Shown here piece after piece: positions 24,349 through 32,081 of a stretch of 64,000 nucleotides of DNA. Positions within the stretch are counted from its first letter, which is position 1; each line of letters begins with the position of its first letter. Below the pieces are notes generated by a model. The model did no database searches. It was given only the letters and a program-made list of their open reading frames with translations, and was not told where the DNA came from. The stretch comes from SHVO01 sp964576515 (lineage in GTDB: Bacteria; Pseudomonadota; Alphaproteobacteria; Rhodospirillales; Rhodospirillaceae), in assembly GCA_964576515.1 (NCBI GenBank), contig CAZNUW010000014.1, positions 1 through 64,000 on the forward strand, written 5' to 3'. The translations under genes were made by a program, and so were the position numbers.

Positions 24349-24906
24349 ATGCCGTCCGTCGTCGATGCGGTGGTGAAGGCAAATCCCCTGTGGGATTTTG
24401 CATCCTGGGCCTACAAGCGCGAGGGCGTGGAGAAGGCGTGCCTCGCCCTTCAGAACCGTCTCAATGCCGACGTCAACATCGTCCTGTTTTGCATCTGGCT
24501 TTCTCATCGCGGCGCGGGGACAGCCAATCTCGCGAACTATCTCGGCTCGGCGCTGAAGATCTCGCGCGATTGGCAGCGAGGCTTCGTCGAGCCGATCCGA
24601 ACGGTTCGCCGGAACCTGAAGGACGCGCTGGAGGCCGGCGCATTGGGCGGACCCGAGCGCGAAGCGGCCGACGCGGTGCGGGCGCAGATCAAGCAGTGTG
24701 AACTGGACCTCGAGCATCTGCAGACCCTTGCGCTCTATAGCCTGGTGACCACCGGCGACGACCGCGGAATGGCCCGTTCGCCGGCCGAGCAAAAGGACGA
24801 TGCCCTCAATAACCTGACGGTCTACTTCGCCGCGTCGGGCATTAAGCTGGATCCCTTGGCCCAGATCCACGTCATGCGGATCCTGACCGCTATTTTCGGC
24901 AACTAA
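24349..24906 (+). CDS. TIGR02444/DUF2390 family protein
   Basis: Encodes 185 residues. NPLWDFASWAYKREGVEKACLA followed by LNADVNIVLFCIWL matches the family TIGR02444 (DUF2390), a helical protein of unknown function found in Proteobacteria, often about 150-180 residues. It has no signal peptide. It sits two bases downstream of ubiX in a probable operon, but that pairing is not enough to assign a function. Confidence 0.75.
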   Translation: MPSVVDAVVKANPLWDFASWAYKREGVEKACLALQNRLNADVNIVLFCIWLSHRGAGTANLANYLGSALKISRDWQRGFVEPIRTVRRNLKDALEAGALGGPEREAADAVRAQIKQCELDLEHLQTLALYSLVTTGDDRGMARSPAEQKDDALNNLTVYFAASGIKLDPLAQIHVMRILTAIFGN

Positions 24907-25073
24907 AGCCTGTAAGACGCGGTCGGCGGTAGGCCCAGTTTTTGGGGCTCGGCCGGGCTAGGCCTACGAGATATTGGGTCAAAAGGAAAATCAGCCATCG
25001 GACCCATAAAATTCACGGCCGCCCGTCTTGGCCAGGTCGACCATTTATGGTGAACTTGCGTTCAACAGGTGCC

Positions 25074-25104
25074 AAAAAAATGGGCGGTGCTTGCGCACCG
25101 CCCC
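25074..25104 (-). terminator. Rho-independent terminator of phoH
   Basis: GGGCGGTGC (25082-25090) and GCACCGCCC (25095-25103) form a 9-bp stem with a four-base loop. On the minus strand it is followed by a run of seven T (25080-25074), as expected for a terminator of the phoH transcript about 60 bases past its stop. Confidence 0.85.
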
Positions 25105-25126
25105 AAGTTTCAGGGACGCACCTCTG

Positions 25127-25161
25127 AACCGCCCTCAATTCCCGTTGAGGGCGGTTTGTGT
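25127..25161 (+). terminator. Perfect 12-bp hairpin, plus-strand terminator
   Basis: AACCGCCCTCAA (25127-25138) pairs exactly with TTGAGGGCGGTT (25145-25156) around a six-base loop. The plus strand then reads TGTGTTT, so it probably ends transcription arriving from the ubiX operon before phoH. Confidence 0.65.
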
Positions 25162-25163
25162 TT

Positions 25164-25898
25164 CTACAGCGCCGCGAGCATGCACGCGACGAGCGGATGC
25201 CGGACGACATCCTGTTTCGATAAGCGCACGACGGCGATCTCGGGGATGGTGCTCAGACGCGTGGCGATATCGGCAAGGCCGGAGACGCCGGGCAACAGAT
25301 CGCTTTGATCCGGGTCGCCCGTGATGACCATCGTCGAGTGCCAGCCTAATCTTGTGAGCAGCATCTTGATCTGACCGTACGTGCAGTTCTGTGCTTCGTC
25401 GATCACGACGAAGGCGTTGTTCAGGGTCCGACCTCGCATATACGCGATCGGCGCAATCTCAATGGTGCCATCGGAAATGTATTGACGCAACCTTTTGCCG
25501 CCGAGGCGGTCCGAAAGGGCATCATAGAGAGGCCTCAGGTAGGGGGCCATCTTCTCTTCCATCGTCCCGGGCAGGTAGCCCAGGGCCTCGCCGGCTTCGA
25601 TCGCGGGGCGCGACAGCACGATACGATCGATGCGTGACTCCTCAAGCGCTTTCACCGCTGCGGCAATAGCCAAGTATGTTTTTCCCGTGCCGGCCGGTCC
25701 AATCGCCAGCGTCAGCGCATTGTTTTCGATAGCCTCCATCAGCTGGCGCTGCGCATCGCTGTGTGGCTTGACGTGACGGATGAAACTCTGGTCGCGACGT
25801 TCTTCGATCGGATCCCAACCCCCGGGGATCGCGTGCAGTTGGAAACTGTCGTTGTTCTCGTGGAAGTTCTTTTTTGTACGAGCTGACCGTTTGCCCAT
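25164..25898 (-). CDS. phoH: PhoH-like ATPase
   Basis: Encodes 244 residues from ATG 25898. The P-loop is GPAGTGKT (residues 67-74), the Walker B segment is VVIDEAQN (about 159-166), and MVITGDPDQSDLL is the conserved sensor-type motif; together they define the PhoH ATPase, related to the helicase core of RecD-like proteins. Its cellular role, possibly in RNA metabolism, is not settled. The reading frame is open for 118 further codons upstream, and a sigma-70-type promoter lies near 26200, so an upstream start such as ATG 26162 (332 residues) is a real alternative. Ribosome signals decide neither: AGGAG is 12 bases from ATG 25898. Confidence 0.88.
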   Translation of the reverse strand: MGKRSARTKKNFHENNDSFQLHAIPGGWDPIEERRDQSFIRHVKPHSDAQRQLMEAIENNALTLAIGPAGTGKTYLAIAAAVKALEESRIDRIVLSRPAIEAGEALGYLPGTMEEKMAPYLRPLYDALSDRLGGKRLRQYISDGTIEIAPIAYMRGRTLNNAFVVIDEAQNCTYGQIKMLLTRLGWHSTMVITGDPDQSDLLPGVSGLADIATRLSTIPEIAVVRLSKQDVVRHPLVACMLAAL

Positions 25899-26343
25899 CT
25901 GGATCTTTTGCTCCTGAATGGTGAACTTACTCCCGTGCGGGCGGATGCCGCGCACAAGGTCGTCGCGTCTCTTTTCGGCGCCTCCTTCGCTTGGAAAGTT
26001 GGGTACGGAAATGGATGCGTCCGCGCGCGCGAAGGGCGCGTCGGCGGCGTTCAAAAAAGCAGGTGGATGGTGGTCGCCGAAAGCGCGCAAAGCGACGGCT
26101 TCGGCATGATCGAGGCCTAGGTCGACATTCGTGTCGTAATCTTGAGTTCGCGCCGTCTGCATGAGCGGTTGGCGGAAGTCCCCTATGACTTCGGGAATTA
26201 TACAAAAATTGCGCGAACTGTCACCCGATTTTGTATGTATCTCTTGTGACACCCCAAGATGTCGCGATGATGAGGCTTGGTCCGGGTAGGACCTGGCCTC
26301 TGGCTGTGGATAAGATTGCGTGCCGCCAACGACGGATTCTCGA
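25899..26343. other. Leader/intergenic region before phoH, 445 bases
   Basis: Between the divergent phoH and xdhC-type genes. The phoH reading frame continues open through most of it without strong codon bias, so it may be an untranslated leader of about 290 bases or an N-terminal extension. A promoter for phoH is at 26197-26224. No promoter for the xdhC-type gene was found. Confidence 0.5.
26197..26224 (-). promoter_or_regulatory. Sigma-70-type promoter for phoH
   Basis: On the minus strand GTGACA (26224-26219) is followed after 16 bases by a perfect TATAAT (26202-26197). The expected start is near 26190, about 290 bases before ATG 25898 or 28 bases before ATG 26162. Confidence 0.6.
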
Positions 26344-26679
26344 ATGACCTCTCGGCCCTCGGCTCACGATGACCCCCTGAACGACCTCGCGCGGTGGGCC
26401 GCCCAGGGGCAGAAAGTCGCGCTTGCGACCGTGGTCGCGACATGGGGATCCAGCCCGCGCCCGGTGGGCAGCCATATGGCGGTGAACGAGAAGGGGGAGT
26501 TCACCGGTTCGGTCTCCGGCGGCTGCATTGAAGGCGCCGTGATCGAGGCCGCGATTGAAACGCTTGCATCGGGCAAGGGATCGCTCCTCGACTTCGGTGT
26601 CTCGAACGAAATGGCCTGGGAGGTCGGTCTCGCCTGCGGCGGCCGCATCCAAGTCTTCGTCGAGCCGGTGACCGCATGA
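26344..26679 (+). CDS. XdhC/CoxI-type maturation protein, small subunit
   Basis: Encodes 111 residues and corresponds to the N-terminal XdhC_CoxI domain alone: LATVVATWGSSPRPVGSHMAV and GSVSGGCIEGAV are its hallmark motifs. It starts at ATG 26344; a GTG 24 bases earlier is an alternative. XdhC-type proteins bind molybdenum cofactor and help insert the sulfurated form into molybdenum hydroxylases. Here the two XdhC halves are separate genes; this one ends in an ATGA overlap with the second. Confidence 0.85.
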   Translation: MTSRPSAHDDPLNDLARWAAQGQKVALATVVATWGSSPRPVGSHMAVNEKGEFTGSVSGGCIEGAVIEAAIETLASGKGSLLDFGVSNEMAWEVGLACGGRIQVFVEPVTA

Positions 26680-27365
26680 AAACTGATCTTCTGCGGACGC
26701 TTCAAGCATTGCGCACAGACAAACGTCCTTGCGCGACGGCGACACATATTCCTTCGGGGGCGTCGGCGCTGATTGCGGGGGATAAGCATACAGGAGAGCT
26801 CGCGTTGACCGGGGGGCAACTGAACATCGTGCGCAGCCGGATCGACGCGGATCAGTCGGGAATGATCGAAGGCGACATTTTCGTACGCGTTTATGCGCCG
26901 CCCTTGCGCATGATCGTGGTGGGTGCGGTCCATATCGCCGGCGTCCTCGCGCCGATGGCGGTCATGGCGGGTTTCGACGTGACGATTGTCGATCCCCGCG
27001 AATCCTTCGCGCGGTCGGGTGCTGTCGCCGGCGTGACGTCCATTGTCGCGTGGCCGGACGAAGCCATGATGGACCTGCGACCCGATGGCAGGACCGCCGT
27101 TGTCACGCTCACGCACGATCCCAAGCTTGACGACCCGGCCTTGGCCGCGGCGCTGCGGTCGGACGCGTTCTATATTGGGGCGCTTGGCAGCCGCAAAACC
27201 CACGCTGCGCGGCTGGCGCGGCTTCAGGCGCTGGGATTCTCCGGCGCCGCCCTGGCGCGTATCAATGGCCCGGTGGGCTTGGACATCAACGCGCTCACGC
27301 CCGCCGAAATCGCCGTCTCGATCATTGCCCAGGTCGTCGCCACTCTGCGCGCCGAGGCTGCATGA
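26676..27365 (+). CDS. XdhC-type protein with Rossmann domain
   Basis: Encodes 229 residues. The first 85 residues form a mainly beta region, followed by an XdhC Rossmann domain (about 86-225) with MIVVGAVHIAGVLAPMA, a nucleotide-type loop, VTIVDPRESFAR, and YIGALGSRKTHAARLARL. The usual GxGHVG-type loop is altered to GAVHIAG. Together with the preceding small gene it makes up a full XdhC/CoxF module for molybdenum-hydroxylase maturation. It is coupled at both ends by ATGA overlaps, so the three genes form one operon. Confidence 0.85.
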   Translation: MKTDLLRTLQALRTDKRPCATATHIPSGASALIAGDKHTGELALTGGQLNIVRSRIDADQSGMIEGDIFVRVYAPPLRMIVVGAVHIAGVLAPMAVMAGFDVTIVDPRESFARSGAVAGVTSIVAWPDEAMMDLRPDGRTAVVTLTHDPKLDDPALAAALRSDAFYIGALGSRKTHAARLARLQALGFSGAALARINGPVGLDINALTPAEIAVSIIAQVVATLRAEAA

Positions 27366-28996
27366 AGTTCGGTGACTACCTCATCGAGGACGCGGTTGGG
27401 GTCATCCTGGCGCATACCGTCCGGGGCGCGGCGGTCCTGAAAAAGGGGCATGTTGTTTCGCACGCCGACGTGGGCATGCTGAAAACCAGTGGGATCGCCT
27501 CGGTGGTCGGCGCGCGCCTTGAGCAGGGCGATGTCGGGGAGGACGTCGCCGCCGCGGAAATCGCCGCGGTTCTGGCCGGATCGGATACTCACACGTCACC
27601 TGCGCACACGGGACGATGCAATCTCCTGGCCCAGGCGAACGGTGTGGTCATCGTCGACAAGGCGGCCGTCGACGCCGCCAACGGGATCGACGAAGCGGTG
27701 ACAATCGCCACGTTGCCGGATCTCGCGATGGCGAGGACGAAGCAGATCGTGGCCACGGTTAAAATCATTCCATTCGCGGTGACTGGGGACGTCCTCGCAC
27801 GGGTCAAGAGCGCGCTGGGCCCCGCGCCCCTGCGCCTCGCGCCGTTTCGACCCAAGCGGGTTGCGATGATCTCGACCCTTCTTCCCGGTCTCAAATCTTC
27901 CGTTGTCGCATCCACCGAGAGTGTGGTGCGGGCGCGCATCGCGCAGATCGATGGCGTTGTCGTTCGCTCAACCCAGATTCCGCACGATGTCGGCGCGGTG
28001 GCGCAGGAGATTCGCGCCGCGCGGGATGCGCAAGCAAACCTGATCCTGCTGGTCGGCGCCTCGGCGACATCGGACCGCGGCGACGTCATTCCCGCGGCGA
28101 TAAAAGCCGCTGGCGGTGAACTGGAGCATTTCGGGATGCCGGTTGATCCCGGCAACCTGCTGGTGCTTGGACGTATGGGCGCCGCGCCCGTTGTTGTTTT
28201 GCCGGGGTGCGCGCGTTCTCCACGGCTCAATGGGGCCGATTGGGTCTTACAGCGGTTGGCGGCCGAAATTCCCGTGCGGCCGCGCGATATCATGGGGATG
28301 GGCGTAGGTGGACTCCTTGTGGATACGCCAAGCCGCCCATTGCCGCGCGCCGATGCTGTCCATGAACCGCCGCAGGCCTCGTCGGCGAAGGTCGTTGCCA
28401 TCGTTCTTGCGGCAGGCCAGTCGCGCCGCATGGGCGCGCGCAACAAGCTTCTTATGGACGTCGAGGGGATTCCGCTCGTGCGCCGCACGGTGAGCGCAGC
28501 CCTGGCCGCGCCCGTGGCGGAGGTGATTGTGGTCACCGGCCATGAACCCGAGAGGGTGGAGAAGGCCCTCCATGGGCTTAACGTGCGCGTCGTCCACAAC
28601 CCGCGGTACGCCGAGGGGCTTTCGACCTCCCTCAATGTCGGCGTCGGCGCCGTTCCGACCGATGCGTCGGGGGCGGTCATTTGTCTCGGCGATATGCCCG
28701 CGATTGTAACCGGCCACGTCGCTGGGCTGATCGCCGCGTTCGACCCCCAGGAAGGGCGCGAAATCGGCGTGCCGACCCACCACGGCAAGCGCGGGAACCC
28801 GATTCTTTGGGGGCGGCGCTTCTTCCAGGAGATGCGGGAGATCTCGGGGGACGTCGGCGCGCGTCATATGATCGGCGCCAATGAGTCCCTTGTTTACGAG
28901 GTCGAATTTGACGACACTGGCGTCCTGATTGATCTCGATACGCCGGGGCAGTGGGAAGACTTTTTGGCTTCGTCATCTTCACCGCGCAGTAGGTAA
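27362..28996 (+). CDS. Molybdopterin-binding domain fused to MocA-like cytidylyltransferase
   Basis: Encodes 544 residues in two parts. Residues 1 to about 335 form a molybdopterin-binding (MoCF/MoeA-like) region with the ILLVGASATSDRGDVIPAAI loop. Residues of about 345-540 form a MobA/MocA-like nucleotidyltransferase with the donor loop VLAAGQSRRMGARNKLL and CLGDMPAI. Such fusions make the cytosine-dinucleotide form of molybdenum cofactor used by CO dehydrogenase- and xanthine dehydrogenase-type enzymes. The gene ends the operon with the two XdhC-type genes. The hydroxylase structural genes (large, FAD and 2Fe-2S subunits) are not in the window. Confidence 0.85.
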   Translation: MKFGDYLIEDAVGVILAHTVRGAAVLKKGHVVSHADVGMLKTSGIASVVGARLEQGDVGEDVAAAEIAAVLAGSDTHTSPAHTGRCNLLAQANGVVIVDKAAVDAANGIDEAVTIATLPDLAMARTKQIVATVKIIPFAVTGDVLARVKSALGPAPLRLAPFRPKRVAMISTLLPGLKSSVVASTESVVRARIAQIDGVVVRSTQIPHDVGAVAQEIRAARDAQANLILLVGASATSDRGDVIPAAIKAAGGELEHFGMPVDPGNLLVLGRMGAAPVVVLPGCARSPRLNGADWVLQRLAAEIPVRPRDIMGMGVGGLLVDTPSRPLPRADAVHEPPQASSAKVVAIVLAAGQSRRMGARNKLLMDVEGIPLVRRTVSAALAAPVAEVIVVTGHEPERVEKALHGLNVRVVHNPRYAEGLSTSLNVGVGAVPTDASGAVICLGDMPAIVTGHVAGLIAAFDPQEGREIGVPTHHGKRGNPILWGRRFFQEMREISGDVGARHMIGANESLVYEVEFDDTGVLIDLDTPGQWEDFLASSSSPRSR

Positions 28997-29010
28997 GGTC
29001 GTCGTCCGGC

Positions 29011-29024
29011 GTGCTTTTAAGCAC
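29011..29024. repeat. 14-base palindrome upstream of FNR gene
   Basis: GTGCTTTTAAGCAC reads the same on both strands, 57 bases before the reductase ATG. Length and position suit a dimeric repressor or activator site, but it matches no site I know. Confidence 0.35.
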
Positions 29025-29080
29025 ACGCGCTGATCACGGATCGGCGCGCCTTAGTCCGCGTCCTTGAAAGGGGAGGGACC

Positions 29081-30121
29081 ATGCCTGACGCCGGAAGCCA
29101 GTCGCACAAAACGGATGTGATCATTATTGGCGCGGGGCCTGTGGGGCTCTTCGCGGTGTTTGAGCTTGGGTTGCTGGGTTTGTCGTCGCATGTGATCGAC
29201 ATTCTCGACCGTCCTGGCGGCCAATGCGCCGAACTCTATCCCGAGAAGCCCATCCTCGACATCCCGAGCCGTCTCAAGGTGACAGGCCAGGAACTCACCG
29301 ACGACCTGATGGCGCAGATCGAGCCCTTCAAACCTGTGTTCCACTTCCAGCAGATGGCCGAGAAGCTCGACAGACTGGAAAGCGGCCATTGGCGCTTGGT
29401 CACCGACTTCGGCACGGTCATCGAGGCGCCCGTCATCGTCATCGCCGGCGGCGGCGGCAGCTTCGTTCCGAAGAAACCGAAGCTCGATCGCCTCGACGCG
29501 TTCGAGGGAAAGTCCTTGTTCTATTCGGTCCGCAGGATGGAGCAGTTCAAGGGAAAGTCGCTTTTGATAGCCGGGGGTGGGGATTCCGCGCTCGATTGGA
29601 CCGTCAACCTGAACCCGATTGTACGTACGATGACGCTCGTTCATCGCCGCAACGAGTTCCGCGGCATGCAGGCCACCGTCGACCAGATGTATGCGCTGGT
29701 GAAGGACGGGAAAGTCGATCTCCAGATCGGCGATATCCTGCGGCTGAACGGCGATCAGGGACAACTTACGTCCGTCACGCTCAAGAGCGCCGAGAAAGGC
29801 GAATTCGATGTTCCGTGCGACACGATGCTCGCGTTCTACGGGTTGACCATGAAGCTGGGCCCGATTGCCGAATGGGGCATCAACCTTGAGAACAACCGCG
29901 TCCCCGTCTCGCCGGAAAGCTTTGAAACCAGCATTCCGGGCATTTTTTGCATCGGCGACATGTGCACCTACCCCGGCAAGTTGAAGCTGATCCTGTCGGG
30001 CTTCCACGAATCGGCCTTGATGGCCCACGGCTCTTTCCATTATGCAAGGCCAAATCAGAAGCTGAGGTTCGAGCACACGACCTCCAGTTCATCCCTCCAG
30101 GCCAAACTGGGCGTCTCGTAA
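29081..30121 (+). CDS. Ferredoxin-NADP+ reductase, thioredoxin-reductase type
   Basis: Encodes 346 residues, with GGGGAGGG before ATG 29081. The FAD motif GAGPVGLF (17-24), the NADP motif IAGGGDSALDW (about 167-177) and a C-terminal IGDMCTYPGKLKLILSGF FAD segment are present. It lacks the CXXC redox pair of thioredoxin reductase, which places it in the TrxR-like ferredoxin-NADP+ reductase group. It would move electrons between NADPH and ferredoxin. The 2Fe-2S ferredoxin gene 39 bases downstream is the natural partner, and the two are probably one transcript. Confidence 0.88.
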   Translation: MPDAGSQSHKTDVIIIGAGPVGLFAVFELGLLGLSSHVIDILDRPGGQCAELYPEKPILDIPSRLKVTGQELTDDLMAQIEPFKPVFHFQQMAEKLDRLESGHWRLVTDFGTVIEAPVIVIAGGGGSFVPKKPKLDRLDAFEGKSLFYSVRRMEQFKGKSLLIAGGGDSALDWTVNLNPIVRTMTLVHRRNEFRGMQATVDQMYALVKDGKVDLQIGDILRLNGDQGQLTSVTLKSAEKGEFDVPCDTMLAFYGLTMKLGPIAEWGINLENNRVPVSPESFETSIPGIFCIGDMCTYPGKLKLILSGFHESALMAHGSFHYARPNQKLRFEHTTSSSSLQAKLGVS

Positions 30122-30160
30122 GAACGGCGGCTCGACCGGCCTGGACCGTTAGAGGCCGGA

Positions 30161-30481
30161 ATGAAAGTCGTCGTCGCAATGCCCGATGGAACCGCCCACG
30201 AGGTTCCGGTCCGTCCGGGCGCCAGCATCATGGACGCCATGCGCGCGGCCGGCTTGCCCATTCGCGCCGAATGCGGTGGGGCCATGGCATGCGCTACCTG
30301 CCACGTGCATGTGGATTCCGCGTGGCTGGACCGTGTCGGCGCGGCGCGCGGGGAAGAGGTTGACCTGCTGGATATGTCCGACTATCGGACCGAAAATTCC
30401 CGGCTATGCTGCCAAATCCGGCCGCTTCCCGACTGGGACGGTCTGCGGGTAGAGCTTCAGTTGGACGCGTACGAAGGTTAG
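30161..30481 (+). CDS. 2Fe-2S ferredoxin, adrenodoxin type
   Basis: Encodes 106 residues. The cluster ligands are Cys38, Cys44 and Cys47 in the CX5CX2C motif (ECGGAMACATCHVHV) and Cys84 in RLCCQI, where Cys83 is an extra neighbour. Acidic residues around DMSDY and EEVDLLD match adrenodoxin-type ferredoxins, which feed P450s, Fe-S assembly or ring-hydroxylating oxygenases. The preceding reductase gene supplies the electrons. The prfC gene follows three bases later, so transcription may continue into it. Confidence 0.88.
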   Translation: MKVVVAMPDGTAHEVPVRPGASIMDAMRAAGLPIRAECGGAMACATCHVHVDSAWLDRVGAARGEEVDLLDMSDYRTENSRLCCQIRPLPDWDGLRVELQLDAYEG

Positions 30482-30484
30482 GTC

Positions 30485-32077
30485 ATGTCGGCACAGTTGC
30501 CCAAAGAAGTCGCGCGCCGCCGCACGTTCGCGATCATTTCTCACCCGGACGCCGGAAAAACCACGTTGACGGAAAAGCTCCTCCTGTTCGGCGGCGCGAT
30601 CCAGCTTGCCGGCGCGGTCAAAGCCAAAGGCGAACGCCGCCGTGCGCGCTCGGACTGGATGAAAGTCGAACAGGAACGTGGGATTTCCGTCACCTCCGCG
30701 GTGATGAGCTACGAGTATGACGGTCATGCGTTCAACCTGCTCGACACGCCGGGGCACGAGGATTTCAGCGAAGACACTTATCGCACGCTGACGGCGGTGG
30801 ACTCCGCGGTCATGGTGCTCGATGCGGCGAAGGGGATCGAAACGCAGACCCTGAAGCTGTTTGAAGTCTGCCGTCTGCGCGACATGCCCATCGCCACCTT
30901 CATCAATAAGCTGGACCGCGAAGGTCAGGAGCCGTTGGCCTTGCTCGAGGAGATCGAGAACCGTCTTGCACTCGATGTGTCGCCGGCCAGTTGGCCGATC
31001 GGGATGGGGCGTGACTTTCTGGGGTGCTACGATCTTCTGCACGACCGCCTGATCCTCATGGCGCGTACGAAGGGCGAGAAGGCCGACGCCGGTATCGAAT
31101 GCCAGGGCCTCGACGATCCGAAGCTCGATGAGCTTTTGCCGCCCGCGGCGGCTGCGAAACTGCGCGAGGACGTGGCGTTGGTCCGCGGGCTCTGCAAACC
31201 CTTCGACCGCCAAGCCTATCTCGAAGGTCATATGACGCCTGTTTTCTTCGGGAGCGCGGTGAACAACTTCGGCGTTCGCGAACTCTTGCAAGGGCTTGCC
31301 GAAATGGCGCCGTCGCCGCGGCCACAGTCCGCGGCGGAACGGCCCGTCGTGCCGACCGAAAAGAACGTGTCGGGCTTTGTCTTCAAGATCCAGGCGAACA
31401 TGGATCCCAAGCATCGCGACCGCATTGCCTTCGTGCGCGTTTCGTCGGGTCACTTCAAACGCGGGTCGAAGCTTTTTCACGTGCGCTCGGGCAAGACACT
31501 TAACATTTCAAATCCGCAGCTCTTTATGGCGCAGGAACGCGCCACCGCCGAGGAAGCTTGGCCAGGCGATATCATCGGGGTCCCGAACCACGGCAACCTG
31601 CGTATCGGTGATACGCTGACGGAAGGCGAGGAACTGCATTTCACGGGAATTCCCGTCTTCGCGCCTGAACTTTTGCAAACCGTCCGTCCGGAAGATCCAC
31701 TCAAGGCGAAACACCTTGGCCGGGCGCTGCAGCAACTCGCGGAAGAGGGCGCCGCCAGTGTCTTCCGCCCGCGCTTCGGCACCGACTGGATTGTCGGCGT
31801 CGTCGGCTCCCTTCAGTTCGACGTCCTCGCCGACCGCATCCGCACCGAGTATGAGGTGCCGGTGAAGTTCGAGCAGACCGAATTGTTGACGGCGCGCTGG
31901 CTGAAGGCGGACGATCCCGCGAAACTGAAGAAGTTCCTGGATTCGAACCGTATCGCCGTCGCCGACGACCACGACAATGCGCCGGTCTTCCTCGCCCGCA
32001 ACGCCTGGCATCTCAGTCGGACGACGGACGACAATCCGGACATCACGTTCCTGAAAACCCGCGAACTCGTGCATTAA
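30485..32077 (+). CDS. prfC: Peptide chain release factor 3
   Basis: Encodes 530 residues of normal RF3 length. The GTPase P-loop is SHPDAGKTTLTEKLL near residue 18, the switch II motif is LLDTPGHEDFSEDTYRTL, and FINKLDRE is the guanine-specificity motif. RF3 removes RF1/RF2 from the ribosome after peptide release. It starts four bases after the ferredoxin gene, and an FAD-dependent oxidoreductase gene follows four bases after its stop. Confidence 0.95.
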   Translation: MSAQLPKEVARRRTFAIISHPDAGKTTLTEKLLLFGGAIQLAGAVKAKGERRRARSDWMKVEQERGISVTSAVMSYEYDGHAFNLLDTPGHEDFSEDTYRTLTAVDSAVMVLDAAKGIETQTLKLFEVCRLRDMPIATFINKLDREGQEPLALLEEIENRLALDVSPASWPIGMGRDFLGCYDLLHDRLILMARTKGEKADAGIECQGLDDPKLDELLPPAAAAKLREDVALVRGLCKPFDRQAYLEGHMTPVFFGSAVNNFGVRELLQGLAEMAPSPRPQSAAERPVVPTEKNVSGFVFKIQANMDPKHRDRIAFVRVSSGHFKRGSKLFHVRSGKTLNISNPQLFMAQERATAEEAWPGDIIGVPNHGNLRIGDTLTEGEELHFTGIPVFAPELLQTVRPEDPLKAKHLGRALQQLAEEGAASVFRPRFGTDWIVGVVGSLQFDVLADRIRTEYEVPVKFEQTELLTARWLKADDPAKLKKFLDSNRIAVADDHDNAPVFLARNAWHLSRTTDDNPDITFLKTRELVH

Positions 32078-32081
32078 AAAG

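Larger units (their letters stand above)
24907..25163. other. Intergenic with several hairpins
   Basis: Lies between converging genes. It holds an inverted repeat GTAGGCC...GGCCTAC (24929-24967) that could fold at the end of the DUF2390 transcript, a terminator for phoH at 25074-25104 and a second 12-bp hairpin at 25127-25156. No gene is seen. Confidence 0.55.
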
